NCBI RefSeq assembly: GCF_029784165.1 | Contig: NC_073696.1 | Location: 107,996,665-108,060,664, forward strand | Source of the DNA: Wyeomyia smithii | Lineage: Eukaryota; Arthropoda; Insecta; Diptera; Culicidae | Length of the DNA stretch: 64,000 nt | Direction of reading: 5' to 3' | In this document: in pieces, positions 1-11,239 of the stretch | How the letters are laid out: the number at the start of each line of letters is the position of its first letter | Position numbering within the stretch: the first letter of the stretch is position 1 | Made by a program: the position numbers and the translations under genes | Notes under the pieces: generated by a model | Told to the model about the DNA's origin: nothing | Seen by the model: only the letters and a program-made list of their open reading frames with translations | The model's database searches: none

Positions 1-1300
1 ATAGGAATAAAGGACCCTTTTCACTGGGGAGGACTTGAATTTAGGTATTGCGAATACTACCCAATATGGCTACTCTCCAGATGACATTTTTATATTTTAG
101 GATAGCGATTTCCGGTTTGCCTGTAGTCGTTTTCAGGTCTTGGAAGATACTCATATGAGGTGGAATTCGGTCAACCACGGTTGTTTTCCGGAAACCGGAA
201 GTTGCCATATTGAATTTCAAAATGACGATTAAGGTTGTTTTCCGGGCTCTGGGCGTCATCCCGATTTCGATTAGAGAGATCATTATTTTGGAGTCCAAAA
301 TGGCGATATTGGATGGTATTAGACTTGGTTTTATTTAATTGTATTAACAGCTACTAAAAGCCCCAGCGGAAACTGTTACGAATGGAGCATTTCGAGGGCA
401 TGTCACCAAAATACTCAAAACCATGTGGAAGCTATTTTATGAACTTTGAACCAATAATTGTTAGATTCTATTTAAATACTCATAAAATTCCTTAGTTTTG
501 GAATATAACCCCTAGAAAACCAGAGGTTTCCGGGAGAGAGCTATTTCTTTCGAGGTAGCGTTAACTTAAAAGTAGATAAATTACTGAATGTTATGATTAA
601 ATCTTATGAAAACTATCGAGGTTGTATGAAAAATTCTCGGCCAGAAGTTGCCTTTTAATGGGTTCTGAGATGTCAATGATTTATATCACTATTGATACAG
701 GTGAACTATGAAATTTCGGCTTATGAAACCTAAAAAGGGACCCGGGTATCCCTAAGCACATAACGATGAAAGGGAATTTCGTATCCGAAAAAATCTCATA
801 ACACGATTCTTATTGAAAAATCCTAGTCTTTTAATCATGGCAGGACCTTGAAGATTCCTTTCTAAAGAATCCATATCGAAGACGTCCGCGATTTCTATGT
901 GAGGAATTCTAGGGAATCTTCTTAAAACTTATGTACTCGTCCGGGAAGGCACTCATTCGTACATAAGTGTTAAAGCTATTGTTTTGCTTCGATACCATAT
1001 GGAAATAATGAATAGAACTTGAATACAATGATTCGATAGCCCTAAATCCCAGATCACTACATGTTAACTTTTTATGGGACATTCTCACAGGTAAAAAGAT
1101 TAGAATTGAATCAAACGCCAACTTGTCAAGCATTAAGGTAAAACTAGACGGTGGCTTTTTCCATACCCTTTGAGGTACATTTAACAATTTCGAGTGAAAG
1201 GATCTCAGCTTCCACCTAATAAATTGCGCTCAAATTATTGTTATTTTTATACACCATGTTCAATATATTTGAACACAAATTTTTGAGTGTTTGTCATTTC
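1..1300. other. gene-free AT-rich DNA with a repeat-like left end
   Basis: I see no credible gene here; the short open frames have no recognisable domain and no supporting splice or codon pattern. The first 300 bases look like dispersed repeat sequence: the string GGTTGTTTTCCGG occurs twice (near 178 and 231), and phrases such as 'aaaatggcgatattggat' recall simple-domain repeats common in arthropod genomes. I cannot assign the stretch to a named family. Confidence 0.4.
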
Positions 1301-1489
1301 CGTTCCTTTTGTATTTTGTATGAAACTATAAATGCGAATTGTTGATGCGCGAAGAAATGACTTCGGGAAGTCGTAGTAAAGCAGTTTTTAGCAGTCAAAC
1401 GTCTGAAATCGTGTGAGGCTGAGCGAGATTTCGTTTCTAAAACCATTAAAAAGTACAAGGAGTACATACTGCGACCTTGGTTAAAGGCT

Positions 1490-1690
1490 GGTATAGGGAC
1501 AATTTGTTGAATTTTCTAGATAGAAATAAATGGCTACCATGCTTCCCAGATCTGAACCCAGTGGACTTCTCCGTCTAGTCCTACATGATATGGAAGCTCC
1601 ATGATAACAAGATCTTGAATTTGCCAAAAATGCAGGATAAAATATCTGCTGTAGATGTTAACTATGACAAGTGGTTTCAATAACCAACAT
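1490..1690 (+). pseudogene. degraded mariner-type transposase fragment
   Basis: In the frame near 1540 the translation contains FPDLNPVDFS followed by a stop and then SYMIWKLHDNK. This is the conserved 'SPDLNPxDxxxW' block of mariner-family transposases, which precedes the third catalytic acidic residue. Stops and frame breaks lie on both sides and no terminal inverted repeats were identified, so this is a short dead relic. Weak similarity may extend upstream to about 1330. The RTE element begins about 130 bases downstream. Confidence 0.5.
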
Positions 1691-1805
1691 TCTGAAAATG
1701 AATGCGTTATTTTAAGATGTCATCATGAATTTTTGTAATATAATCCGAATTTGTTAAGAACGGTGTAGTCTACCGAAAGCAATCAAGATCATATTTGGAA
1801 CTTAT

Positions 1806-1817
1806 AGATAGTTCTAC
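1806..1817 (+). repeat. 5' target-site duplication of RTE element
   Basis: The 12-mer AGATAGTTCTAC is found here and again at 5219-5230, directly bracketing the RTE-clade element. This is direct sequence evidence of target-primed insertion, and the perfect identity suggests a young event. Confidence 0.85.
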
Positions 1818-4800
1818 GGTTGGCAAATGGCTGGACACGTGTAACTTGAGACCCTAATGTGGCCATTCACCTCTGTCCAGCAACTCCTATCCCTACCTCC
1901 ACGTGGTGCCGACCGGAATACGAGTAACCTTAGCGGAGATCGGGTAACCAACCCCGGTGGAAACTATGGTCGTATGCTGACTGGGAAAGGGGTCGTACGC
2001 GGCTGTATTCCCATAGGGGCGGCGTACATCAGCGTCTGACCCGGAGCAGGCGGCTGAATTATGGAATGCTGTATCCCGCCAGCTACACCTAAGATGGCAG
2101 CCCAATCAGCAGGATGTAGGTATCGCGACCCTGGTAAGGTAGCATACAGAAACCTTTCATCAACCACGAACAACGAATTTAGAACTGCGGAACGGATCAA
2201 TCGGCAAAGACCTAGGCTACGAACACGAAAAAGATTAAGGTAAACGATTGGAAATTGGGTACTTGGAACGTCCGATCTCTCAATGAACCGGCACGGGCTG
2301 GCTTGCTTGCTCGAGAACTACAGCGGCAGGGAGTTGAAATCGCAGCGATTCAGGAGGTTCGGTGGCCAAATTCCGGAGAAAGGGAATTCCGTGCAGTAGA
2401 CCCTATTGCACGCACTTCTTTCAAGTACCATATTTACTACAGTGGCGGCAAAGCAGCGGAACGGGGCGTCGGTTTCGTAGTGCTGGGAAATCAGAAAACA
2501 AGAGTCATCCGGTGGAGGCCCGTAGATGACCGTATATGCGTGTTGAGGATTAAGGGAAAATTCTTCAACTACAGTTTAATCAACACCTACGCACCGACAA
2601 ACGACAAATCCGATGAAGTCAAAGATGAGTTCTATGACAAGCTTGAGCGAATCTATGACGAGTGCCCAAAACACGACGTAAAAGTCGTCATCGGAGACGC
2701 AAACGCACAGGTTGGGAGGGAGGAATTCTTCCGTCCGGTCATTGGAAGGCATAGCCTTCACTCGTCAACCAATGAAAACGGCCTGAGGCTGATAAACTTT
2801 GCCGCGGCCAGAGGAATGGCCATATGTAGCTCCTATTTTCCACGTTTGAATATTCGGAAACACACCTGGAGGCATCCAAATGGAGAAGCCTGCTCCCAGC
2901 TCGATCACGTACTGATTGACGGTCGGCACTTTTCGGATGTTACTGATGGTAGGTCTTTTCGGGGACCAAACATTGACTCTGACCATTATCTCGTCGTTTG
3001 TAAGATCCGCGCACGGTTGTCGAACGTGCTGAAATCTCCCACAGAGAGGACGATGCGTTTCAACATTCAGCGGTTGAAAGCTGATGGCGTGGCAGCAGAA
3101 TACGCCAGAGAGCTGGATCAACGGATCGCAGAACGGCAGGAGGAAGGAGTGGAAGACATAAATGGGCTGTGGAGCAGTATTCACGGCGCCATCGAAACGA
3201 CTGCGAGAGAGGTGGTAGGTACGACGCGTGGTAGACAGCCTAACAGCTGGTTCGATGCCGAGTGCCAGAGAGCGACAGATGAGAAGAACCGTGCCAGGAG
3301 CCGCATGCTCACTGCGGCTACGCGTCAGAACAGAGAGAGGTACAGGGTGGCAAGAGCTGCCGAAAATAGAACCCACCGTCGGAAGAAGCGCGAGTACGAG
3401 GAGCAGGTGCTCGCCAGCGCAGAGGACAGCTATTCTGAAAACGATGTGCGGAGATTCTATAGAACTGTCAACAGAGTCAGAAACAGCAATTTCCTTGTGC
3501 CGGTCATGTGTAATGACAAGGACGGCAACCTGCTTACTGATAAACCGACGGTTGCAGCCAGGTGGAAGGAGCATTTTCAGGCGCTATTAAACGGTGAGGA
3601 GCCGGATGAGCAGAGCAGGAACAGGATGACGATTACGAGTGACGAACAAGCTGTGGAGCCATCAACACAGGAGGAGGTGAAAAAGGCGATTAGTGAGCTG
3701 AAAAACGGCAAGGCCGCTGGGAAGGACGGTATCCCGGCCGAACTTCTAAAAGCGGGAAGCGAGCGGCTGTACTATGCGGTCCACCAGATAATACTAAGAA
3801 TCTGGGAGGATGAACAAATGCCGAACGACTGGTTGGAAGGCCTCATATGCCCTATCTATAAGAAGGGCCATCGATTGGATTGTGGCAACTACCGAGGGAT
3901 AACGTTGCTCAACTCCGCTTATAAAGTGCTCTCCCGTATCCTGTTCTTCAGATTGAGACCGTTAACGGAATCCTTTATTGGCGAATACCAGGCTGGTTTT
4001 CGACAAGGGCGTTCCACGACGGATCAAATTTTCACCCTGCGACAGATCCACGATAAGTTCCGGGAGTACAACTTATCGACTCACCATCTGTTTGTGGACT
4101 TCAGGGCGGCATACGACTCAGTGAAAGAAAACGAGCTGTGGCAGATCATGCTGGAACACGGTTTTCCTACGAAACTAATAAAGCTGAGTCGTATGACACT
4201 GGAGGGATCAAAATCGTGCGTGCGGATAGCTGGCGAGACATCAGCCGCTTTCGTAACGTTGGATGGACTGAAGCAGGGGAATGCGCTCTCCAACCTACTG
4301 TTTAACATCGCTCTTGAGGGTGCAGTACGAAGAGTAAACGTCGAAAGAAACGGTACGATCATCACGAAATCTCACATGCTTCTTGGTTTTGCGGACGACA
4401 TCGATATCATCGGTATCAACCGTAAGGCCGTGGAGGAGGCTTTCGTACCTTTTAAGAGAGAAGCAGCGAGATTGGGACTTGTCATTAACTCTGCCAAAAC
4501 GAAGTACATGGTAGCTGGCAGAGAGCGTGGGAGTCCCCGTGGTGTTGGTGCTGAGGTGGAGATAGATGGGGAACGATTTGAAGTGGTTGACGAATTCGTT
4601 TATTTTGGTACGCTTGTGACATGTGACAACGATATGAGCCGTGAAGTGAAACGACGAGTTGCAGCTGCGAACAGGGCTTTCTACGGACTGCGTAACCAGC
4701 TAAGGTCCCGTAGTTTGCAAACTCGCACAAAACTAGCGCTGTATAGGACGCTGATACTCCCGGTGGCCCTTTACGGACATGAAGCATGGACGCTGATGGA

Positions 4801-5218
4801 AGCTGATCGACGAGTGCTCGGAGTTTTTGAGCTTAAAGTTCTGCGTCCGATACTTGGCGGTAAACTGGAAGACGGAGTGTGGCGCAGACGCATGAATCAC
4901 GAGTTGTACCAGGTATACAAACATGCTGATATAGTGAAGGTAATACAGCGGGGCAGGCTTCAGTGGGCTGGACATTTAGCCAGGATGCCTGACGAGAGAG
5001 CCGCCAAAACTATCTTCAGTAGAGAACCAGGAAGAGGCCGTCGACTCCGTGGTAGGCCTCGCACGCGGTGGATGTGCGCGGTGGAAGAAGATGCACGATC
5101 TGCTGGTGTACGGGGAGACTGGAGAACGGCTGCCCAAGACAGAAGAAGCTGGACATCTCTAATTCGTTCGGCCCTGGACCGGTGAACGGTCCGTTAGCCA
5201 AAAAAAGTAAAAAAAAAA
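1818..5218 (+). mobile_element. complete RTE-clade non-LTR retrotransposon
   Basis: A 3.4-kb element bounded by a perfect 12-bp target-site duplication. It has a GC-richer 5' leader of about 0.4 kb, one long intact ORF (endonuclease plus reverse transcriptase) and a short A-rich 3' tail (two runs of A separated by GT) right after the stop, as is usual for RTE elements, which have almost no 3' UTR. The leader holds a 60-codon open frame (2061-2243) ending just before the main ORF in another frame. It could be a vestigial ORF1 or simply the 5' continuation read through a frameshift. Diverged copies of the leader and coding region occur elsewhere in the window. The family resembles mosquito RTE elements such as the JAM group; that name is inferred from memory of the clade. 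Confidence 0.85.
2255..5185 (+). CDS. RTE-clade endonuclease/reverse transcriptase polyprotein
   Basis: An uninterrupted frame of about 976 residues. Residues 2-10 (GTWNVRSLN) open an exonuclease-endonuclease-phosphatase endonuclease domain, with the catalytic Glu in EVRW (about 34-37) and SDHYLV near 241 as the C-terminal catalytic Asp-His. The reverse transcriptase follows, with QAGFRQGRSTTDQIF near 578, FVDFRAAYD near 613 (first catalytic Asp), LKQGNALSNLLFN near 670 and GFADDIDII near 711 (the catalytic Asp pair). The C-terminus has the RTE-typical block WAGHLARMPDE followed by RGRPRTRW and a Trp/Arg-rich end. No RNase H is present, as expected for RTE. The first codon of the frame given here is TTG. 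The frame is open back to 2216 without an ATG, so the true start may depend on the upstream frame (ending 2243), a frameshift or internal initiation. All visible catalytic residues are intact, so the protein could be active. Confidence 0.85.
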   Translation: MGTWNVRSLNEPARAGLLARELQRQGVEIAAIQEVRWPNSGEREFRAVDPIARTSFKYHIYYSGGKAAERGVGFVVLGNQKTRVIRWRPVDDRICVLRIKGKFFNYSLINTYAPTNDKSDEVKDEFYDKLERIYDECPKHDVKVVIGDANAQVGREEFFRPVIGRHSLHSSTNENGLRLINFAAARGMAICSSYFPRLNIRKHTWRHPNGEACSQLDHVLIDGRHFSDVTDGRSFRGPNIDSDHYLVVCKIRARLSNVLKSPTERTMRFNIQRLKADGVAAEYARELDQRIAERQEEGVEDINGLWSSIHGAIETTAREVVGTTRGRQPNSWFDAECQRATDEKNRARSRMLTAATRQNRERYRVARAAENRTHRRKKREYEEQVLASAEDSYSENDVRRFYRTVNRVRNSNFLVPVMCNDKDGNLLTDKPTVAARWKEHFQALLNGEEPDEQSRNRMTITSDEQAVEPSTQEEVKKAISELKNGKAAGKDGIPAELLKAGSERLYYAVHQIILRIWEDEQMPNDWLEGLICPIYKKGHRLDCGNYRGITLLNSAYKVLSRILFFRLRPLTESFIGEYQAGFRQGRSTTDQIFTLRQIHDKFREYNLSTHHLFVDFRAAYDSVKENELWQIMLEHGFPTKLIKLSRMTLEGSKSCVRIAGETSAAFVTLDGLKQGNALSNLLFNIALEGAVRRVNVERNGTIITKSHMLLGFADDIDIIGINRKAVEEAFVPFKREAARLGLVINSAKTKYMVAGRERGSPRGVGAEVEIDGERFEVVDEFVYFGTLVTCDNDMSREVKRRVAAANRAFYGLRNQLRSRSLQTRTKLALYRTLILPVALYGHEAWTLMEADRRVLGVFELKVLRPILGGKLEDGVWRRRMNHELYQVYKHADIVKVIQRGRLQWAGHLARMPDERAAKTIFSREPGRGRRLRGRPRTRWMCAVEEDARSAGVRGDWRTAAQDRRSWTSLIRSALDR

Positions 5219-5230
5219 AGATAGTTCTAC
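5219..5230 (+). repeat. 3' target-site duplication of RTE element
   Basis: Second copy of AGATAGTTCTAC, immediately after the A-rich tail of the RTE element and identical to 1806-1817. Confidence 0.85.
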
Positions 5231-6575
5231 AGACTAATTCGTAACGTTAGAATATAAATCGAATAATGAAGAGTGTGATGAAGTGGTGCACCCTTTATAA
5301 GCTTTTATCGAAGATTTCAGGAAAATATTTAATTTTGTGTGGTAATTTCTGGAATTTTTCACAGCAAACAAGATATTTATTCAGTTCAAAGTTCTGTTTG
5401 GTATCAGAACAGACTCTGCAAGCTTACTGCTAGGAGTTAGGAGCCCCCCGTTTCGATGCATTTCCAAATCAATTCGAACCGCATTGCAAGGTTCTAGTTA
5501 ACGTTCTAGTAGCAAGCTACGATTGCCACATCCTCCGACATTGTAGTAAGCTTCTTACTCGCCACTAGCCGCTAGGTAGGTAGTTTCTTGTTTTGCTCGC
5601 CACTCTCGCGCAAGGTCACTTCGCTTGAGCGCGCGTAAAAATCGAATGCCATTCTGTTAGCAGAGAAGGTGTGTATGGAAAATTGCCCGTTGAAAAAGCA
5701 CGTGAATCCGAGCCAAGAGAAAATGAACAGCCCAACTGGACATGAAAACAACAAACGTCAGTCAAGCCTAAACGTGAGCTGTGTTACATGTCCCGCCGCA
5801 CTTTTCCCCTCGCTCCATTTGCTATACGTTCTCAACAGTTTGCGCGATCGGAGATTAATTGAGGTGGAAAAGGAGCACATTTATTTACTGCTAGCTCAAC
5901 CGGACCCCGTAATTGCCGATTGATAAAATAAGGAAATAGCCAAGACTGCACGAGCCGAACTCCGGCCGTCAGACGGTCTATCAGTCGTCAGTCGGCTTGT
6001 TTGAATAGTTTGATGGGTGAAAAAATGTAGATTATGTAGGTTAAGCAGTGGAAGTTTCTTTTAGTTTTTTCTCAATTGAAGTTATGTTACAACAAATAAT
6101 TTTTTCTCCTGAGTACAAATTGGAAAAAAATCATACGTAGATATCACGAATGCGGTAGCTGATAAGTTTGCTGATAAGATCCAAATGAGCCCACCAATGT
6201 CACACAGTACGGTAATAAGCTTCGACTCTCCAAACAAAATCGAAGTTCAGCTCATGCATACAGTTGATTTTATTGCTGCGGTGCTTTGCTTTGTACGAAA
6301 ACTTACAAACAAACGCAGGTGGTAACGATGTTTACCAGCCTTTTTTGGAAAACACACTTGTTTTCTTTCCGATAATGTCTGGCTGGCAACTAATTGTAGA
6401 TTCAAACGAGTTTTAGATATATACAATCACAGCTTCTTTAAAACTTCCTAGTTGCGTAAAATTATTTATTTCGAGTCGAACTATACTCGAATAAACAGAT
6501 TAGATTTCGTCATAGGAATTAATCACATTCTTTGATGAAACATTTATTATTTAATCCGCTTAAATCATGGGTTAC
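5231..6575. other. gene-free stretch
   Basis: No gene is recognised. An 84-codon open frame at 5669-5923 (Cys- and Lys-containing, no known motif, no signal peptide) cannot be told from chance. The part from about 5500 to 6000 is GC-richer with several CG dinucleotides and might be a former promoter or repeat, but nothing definite is visible. Confidence 0.4.
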
Positions 6576-6588
6576 AAATACGTTTGGA

Positions 6589-6945
6589 TAGCGGGGGCCC
6601 AGTGTGGTTGGTAACGTCTCCGCCAACCACGCTCGACGCCTGGGTTCGAATCCCACTGCCGACATAGGTGTCGATGGTTGTGAGGTGGCGTGATCCACTC
6701 ACAACCAACCCAACTGGTCTAGATTCAATCCTAGCCGACACCGGGAGATTTTCTGAGGCGAAAAATCTCTGGGATCACGCCTTCCATCGCATGAGGAAGT
6801 AAAGCCGTTGGCGCCGGTCCGTTAATAAACGGGTCGTGAGTTAGGGTCCTGGGTGTGGAGTCGCCTCCCTGGGCGTCGGTGATTGGCCACAACAGTGGCG
6901 GAACTAGACCGACGGAAAATAAGCGAGAATAAAAAAAAAAAATAA
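6589..6945 (+). mobile_element. tRNA-related SINE
   Basis: About 355 bases between direct repeats of AAATACGTTTGGA (6576-6588 and 6946-6958), which are its target-site duplication. The head holds an RNA polymerase III type 2 promoter: a B box GGTTCGAATCC at 6643-6653 and a loose A box TGGTTGGTAACG at 6605-6616. The body is tRNA-unrelated and ends in an A-rich tail (6931-6945). The layout fits mosquito tRNA-derived SINEs such as Feilai; the family name is inferred. It is non-coding and depends on a LINE partner in trans. Confidence 0.75.
6605..6653 (+). promoter_or_regulatory. RNA polymerase III A and B boxes of the SINE
   Basis: A-box-like TGGTTGGTAACG at 6605-6616 and a canonical B box GGTTCGAATCC at 6643-6653. 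The spacing between them is about 26 bases, slightly short compared with tRNA genes. A cloverleaf cannot be completed, so this is a SINE promoter and not a tRNA gene. Confidence 0.65.
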
Positions 6946-6959
6946 AAATACGTTTGGAC

Positions 6960-8105
6960 ATAGTTTTTAAAGTTTTTTTAGTTTTTAATAAAAATACGTT
7001 TGGACATAGTAATTTAAACAATAAATTTAGGATCTCGTGTCTCAGGTGTGCCGACAGAAAAAGTAAGTTTAAAATGAAAATTAGGAAGCACTCAACTGTA
7101 ATGAGCTTGCTTAAAACTGATGCCAAAGAATATGTAGTCTTATTCTCTATTTTCTTTTGGCAGCAAATGCCGCATGTGGTTACCGATCTTCTTTGTTTGT
7201 TCCTGAGAGAAGATACAATTCTAACCCGAAATAACAATTCTTCGTCTAAAGTTTTCAATCACCAACTTTTTCTTTCGAAAAATCCATGAAAGTGCAAGAT
7301 CAATAACATTCAGTTATTTGTCCCACCGGAATATGACTGAATTATTACTTGACAAGTTGAGCTTAATGTGGTGTTGAAAAAAGCCGTTCAAAGTTACAAG
7401 TTGTCACGTTGTTTAGCAAAATGAAATCGCTCTAAAGGATTCAGAATAATGATTACTTTCATTTGCCAAAGCTTATTTACCCAATCTGGCCCATCAATCA
7501 AAATTTATTTTTGTGTTTGTTACGCTATCGTTGGCAAAAAGATAACAGATCAGATTCGCTATGCAAGCCTGTTTGTTGATGCAGTGACTGAAATGTGTAG
7601 ATTTTTAATTAAATATATATGTAGCTGTAACCTGATGCACAAACTGACTGGTAAAGACTTGAGCTGGTAATTGAGTTCATGTGACTAGCAATGCTTAAAT
7701 CTTTGGCTTTGTGTTCATTTTGGCTCGAAATCTACGATCTGTTGTAAGATACAGCCAACGTACAGTCTAATGGACGAGCGAAATTATGGTCATCATTTAG
7801 ACATAATCGACCAGATAATGAAAGTAAACTACACTTATGGAAACCAGTATCCAAATAATCACCAACAAAGTACTTTACTGCGACCAGTAATTTTAATCTT
7901 TTTAAGCATTGTCTAAACGTTTCTAGCTCTTCGCACTTTTTTTTTTTTACTTTTTTGCAAGGTCGCCTATTGAGAAGTTACCTGCTACGTGTTATGGTGC
8001 TTGTATTCACCCAGACTTACTATTTTCGTATCTTCTTTATCGACTTTATCATCGCCCAAGCATGTTACTAAAGCGGATCACTTGTTATGGGTGGATGTAA
8101 TTCTC
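6960..8105. other. gene-free stretch
   Basis: AT-rich sequence with no supported gene. A third copy of the SINE target sequence (AAATACGTTTGGACATAG) sits at 6992-7009, so the region just right of the SINE carries a short local duplication. A T-run lies near 7938-7948. A 73-codon open frame at 7449-7670 has no recognisable feature. Confidence 0.4.
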
Positions 8106-8250
8106 GAAGGTTTAGGTACGAGTTTTTCAGCCTGAAGAGAAGTTTTCGTGTAGAGGAGCCTGCAAATAAACCCATGCTGAAGTCATTTTAATATCGAATG
8201 GCCTGATTCTACTAAGATTCAAACCTATGACCACCCGCTTGTGAAACTAT
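8106..8250 (-). repeat. tRNA-like dispersed repeat, copy C
   Basis: Reading the minus strand, a degraded B-box-like GGTTTGAATCTTAGTAGAAT is followed by a body that matches two other copies at 13391-13540 and 22775-22940. Shared words include GAATTCAGCxxGAAGGAAG, GAGCCTGxxAATxxAACC and the block ending ACTAAGATTCxAACC. This is the most diverged copy, and its tRNA-like head breaks off near 8250. Confidence 0.5.
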
Positions 8251-9300
8251 TCCAGTATACTAACATCGTGGGTAAATGTGCTAAAACTACAATAGAGTGT
8301 TTATTAGAAAGCCGAAAAATTCACCTTAATGTACCAAAACTAACATACTTGATTCGGGTCTAATAATAGGGTAAAATAGCCAAAACTATGGTAAATGACC
8401 AGATTGGGGTCCAAAAATAAGGAAAATGAAAAAAAAAAAACTAGAGCAGTTTCACCTCCTCGGAGGAAAGCCCAATTTTTCTGAACATTATTCCACGTTA
8501 GAGGCGGTTCACAACAGTGTATGGCTCGGGGCGGACGGTTGAAGTGTAGATGGCAGCACCATCACGAAACTCAGTAGCGTGGCTCTAGTGAGGAAACCCA
8601 CCTAAAAAAACTCACTAAGGATCCTACATTTTCGAAACATAACAATGGTACTGAAGATTTCGCGCTGTAATTGGATTCGAACAGTTTCATTTTTAGTTGA
8701 TTCCTTTCGGCTGGAACCACGATGAACATTATTGCTGTCATACAGATTTGATCACGAGTCTGGTGTTCATCGGATCCTTTCAAATGAAACTGATAACTGT
8801 TTTAATAGACGGAGAAAGTGACGGAGAGAGAGACTTTCATTTCCTTCAAGTTGTCAACTGATATTAGCTGTACATCACGTCGTTTGATGATATTTTTTTA
8901 ATACCGCAAACCACAGTTAGTACGGCTATGGCATTGAGTGATTACGTTACACAAGTTGCGATCATTATTTCGGCAGATTTTTTTTGCATTTGATCACCGG
9001 CGCGCCGTAGTCTCTTAGGTTTGCGAAACTGGTGATGGTGTCCTCCGTTTTATAGCGTCACGATTTTTTCAATTCCTTCTTTCCTCTGTATGCGTGAAGT
9101 ACTGTATGGCAGTCCCCTGTCTTCGTCAGCGCTCATTGTCAATTTCAATTGATAAATCGTCAGGTGATAGTGATGCTGTCAATCTTTGCTTTCAATTAAA
9201 AATCATTTCTTTTCTTCTAGTGCCCTTCAGCTGTCAGATTCAAAACAGGAGCATTCGTGTAGTTTTCATTTGATTCGTGAAGTGCTGCATAAATTTTCTT
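8251..9300. other. gene-free stretch
   Basis: No gene or recognised repeat. A minus-strand open frame of 70 codons (8571-8783) has no recognisable domain. Some GC-richer sequence near 8440-8560 and 8990-9010 is unassigned. Confidence 0.4.
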
Positions 9301-9309
9301 CAATTGAAA

Positions 9310-11215
9310 GCGGCGGGTCACACTCGGTCGAATGTCGTCAATTTTTGTTGGCGGAGACAGGGTGCTGGTTGAGCAGTTAGAACTCCGTAAGATCAGCATC
9401 GTGGCTCTGAGAGAGATCTGTCACAAGGGTGGTCTTCCAGAGTGGTGGAGCAACCAACGTTTTGGGAACGGGTTGTTGTGCGCTAATCAGAATGTAGGAT
9501 CGCGTGATCAACTTGAAGGCGATCAACGAGAGGATGTGCTTGTTGACAATTAAAGGTCGTTTCTTCATCTACAGCATCATCAACGTGCGTTGCCCGCACG
9601 AAGGTAGACCGACCGAGAGGAAATCGTTCTACGCGCTGCTGGATGCAACATACGACAGCTGCTTGCCACGGTACATCAAGATCGTTATCTGGGTTATGGA
9701 CGACCAGGGAGGTAGGGAAGTGGTGTATGGTGAGTAGAAGCACCTTTTTTTCCACGCAAAGATATCCACAAAGTCACTTGGAGATCAGCTGACCACCAAA
9801 GAACAAATCAAATTGACCACGCTCTCAACGCTGGCCGGTTTTTCTCGAACATCACAAGCGTACGCTTCATTCGGGTTGCGAATATTGACTCAGTCAACCA
9901 CCTAGTAACAGTACATGTGCGCTCAAAACTATCCACGCTATTTCCCACATGACAAAACTTTTTTCCTCTGCCCGCACAACGCGCAGGCTGCCGAGAATTA
10001 AGCGAACTTACTTGACGTGGCACTACCTTCCACGGGGGAGTCGACACTCGACGATGGATGGAGCTAGCTACGCTACAGAGCTCTATAAATACGGCAACGA
10101 GACACTAGCAGCGGTACTCCTCAATTTAATCTCTAGGATTTGGAAGGAATGGATGTTAGGAGTTGTAGAACCATCTATAAAAAGAGCGTTAGGCTGCAAT
10201 GCAGCCACATGACGTGGCATAACGTTGAGCAATGCCGCCTACAAAGTCCTCTCCCAGATTCTACTCCGCTGTCATTCTCCTCTAGCAAAAGGATTCGTGG
10301 GACAGCTACAAACGGATTTAACGCAAGCGCTACTACGGATCAAATCTTCACTCTCCGGTAGATCCTTCAGAGATGCGAGGAGTACAACGTACCCACGCAT
10401 CACGTCTTCCTGGTGTTTAAGGCAGTATATGCTACAGTCGATCAAGGACAGCTATGGCAAATAATGCACGACTACGGACACGACTCATCAAAGCTAGCTT
10501 GGATCGAATGATGTGTTACGTGTGCGCATCGGTGACACTTTTGCATCCCTTCGAAGCGCACAGAGGGTTGAGGCAAGGAGATGGACAATCCTGCACGTTG
10601 TGCTCTTGAGGATGTAATCCGATGAGCGGGCAATGAAACGAGACGCACGATTTTCAGCAAAAGTAGTCATCTCATAGGACATCGACGACACACCTACACC
10701 AGAATAAAAGTGGAGGCTAGGAGAGTTGGACTCAAAATTTATGCGTCGAGAACCGAGTACATAAAAGAGAAGATCGAGAAAAGCCAACATTTACCTCGGA
10801 CGCGGATGGTGATCATTGACGGTGATGAACTCGAGTAGATGAGTTCGTATTCTTGAGATCTCTGGTAACCGCCGGAAGGACTTGAAACCAAGGTGAAAGA
10901 CATACGCGAACTGACCGTATTTGAACGGTTCCGGACAATAATTGATGGAGTACAAACCGAAAGCATAGAATGGCGCAGGCGTATGAATCACGAACTGCAG
11001 ACACTACTTGGAAGGGATTCTCATTGTGCACCCGACGAAGGTCGAGAGGCTGTGATGGGGCGGACATGTCACAAGGATGCCTGACAACAGTTGGGTAAAA
11101 TCGGTTCTCTTCATGGGCGAGTGTCGAGACGCCTAGGAAATTAACGACGAGTAGCTCTGAACCGAGAAGAGTGAAGGAAAATTCTTGATACGGCACGAGC
11201 CACCACAGTTCTAGG
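9310..11215 (+). pseudogene. degraded RTE-clade retrotransposon copy
   Basis: Translated pieces in shifting frames follow the intact RTE protein in order. An endonuclease start is seen in LVEQLELRKISIVALRE near 9367. MCLLTIKGRFFIYSIINV near 9531 corresponds to the ICVLRIKGKFFNYSLINTY block. ITLSNAAYKVLSQIL near 10219 matches ITLLNSAYKVLSRIL, ATTDQIFTLR lies near 10330, and IEWRRRMNHELQTL near 10965 matches VWRRRMNHELYQV. Many stops and frameshifts show it is long dead. It shares the phrase 'CPHEGRP' with the minus-strand relic at 47176-51215, so those two belong to one subfamily distinct from the intact element. Confidence 0.75.
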
Positions 11216-11239
11216 CTGCTGAATAAAGTAAATTTAAAT

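Noticed and set aside
2765..3574. 269-codon minus-strand open frame
   Set aside because: It lies wholly within the intact RTE ORF on the opposite strand and has no recognisable domain; it is an antisense shadow.
3228..3590. 120-codon plus-strand frame within the RTE gene
   Set aside because: Alternate frame of the same coding sequence, Arg/Ser-rich without a motif.
6590..6660. possible tRNA gene
   Set aside because: Only the A and B boxes are tRNA-like; no closing acceptor stem or anticodon arm could be formed, and target duplications show it is a SINE.
6731..7258. 175-codon minus-strand open frame
   Set aside because: It runs across the SINE, its A-rich tail and flanking repeats, which is not compatible with one conserved protein.
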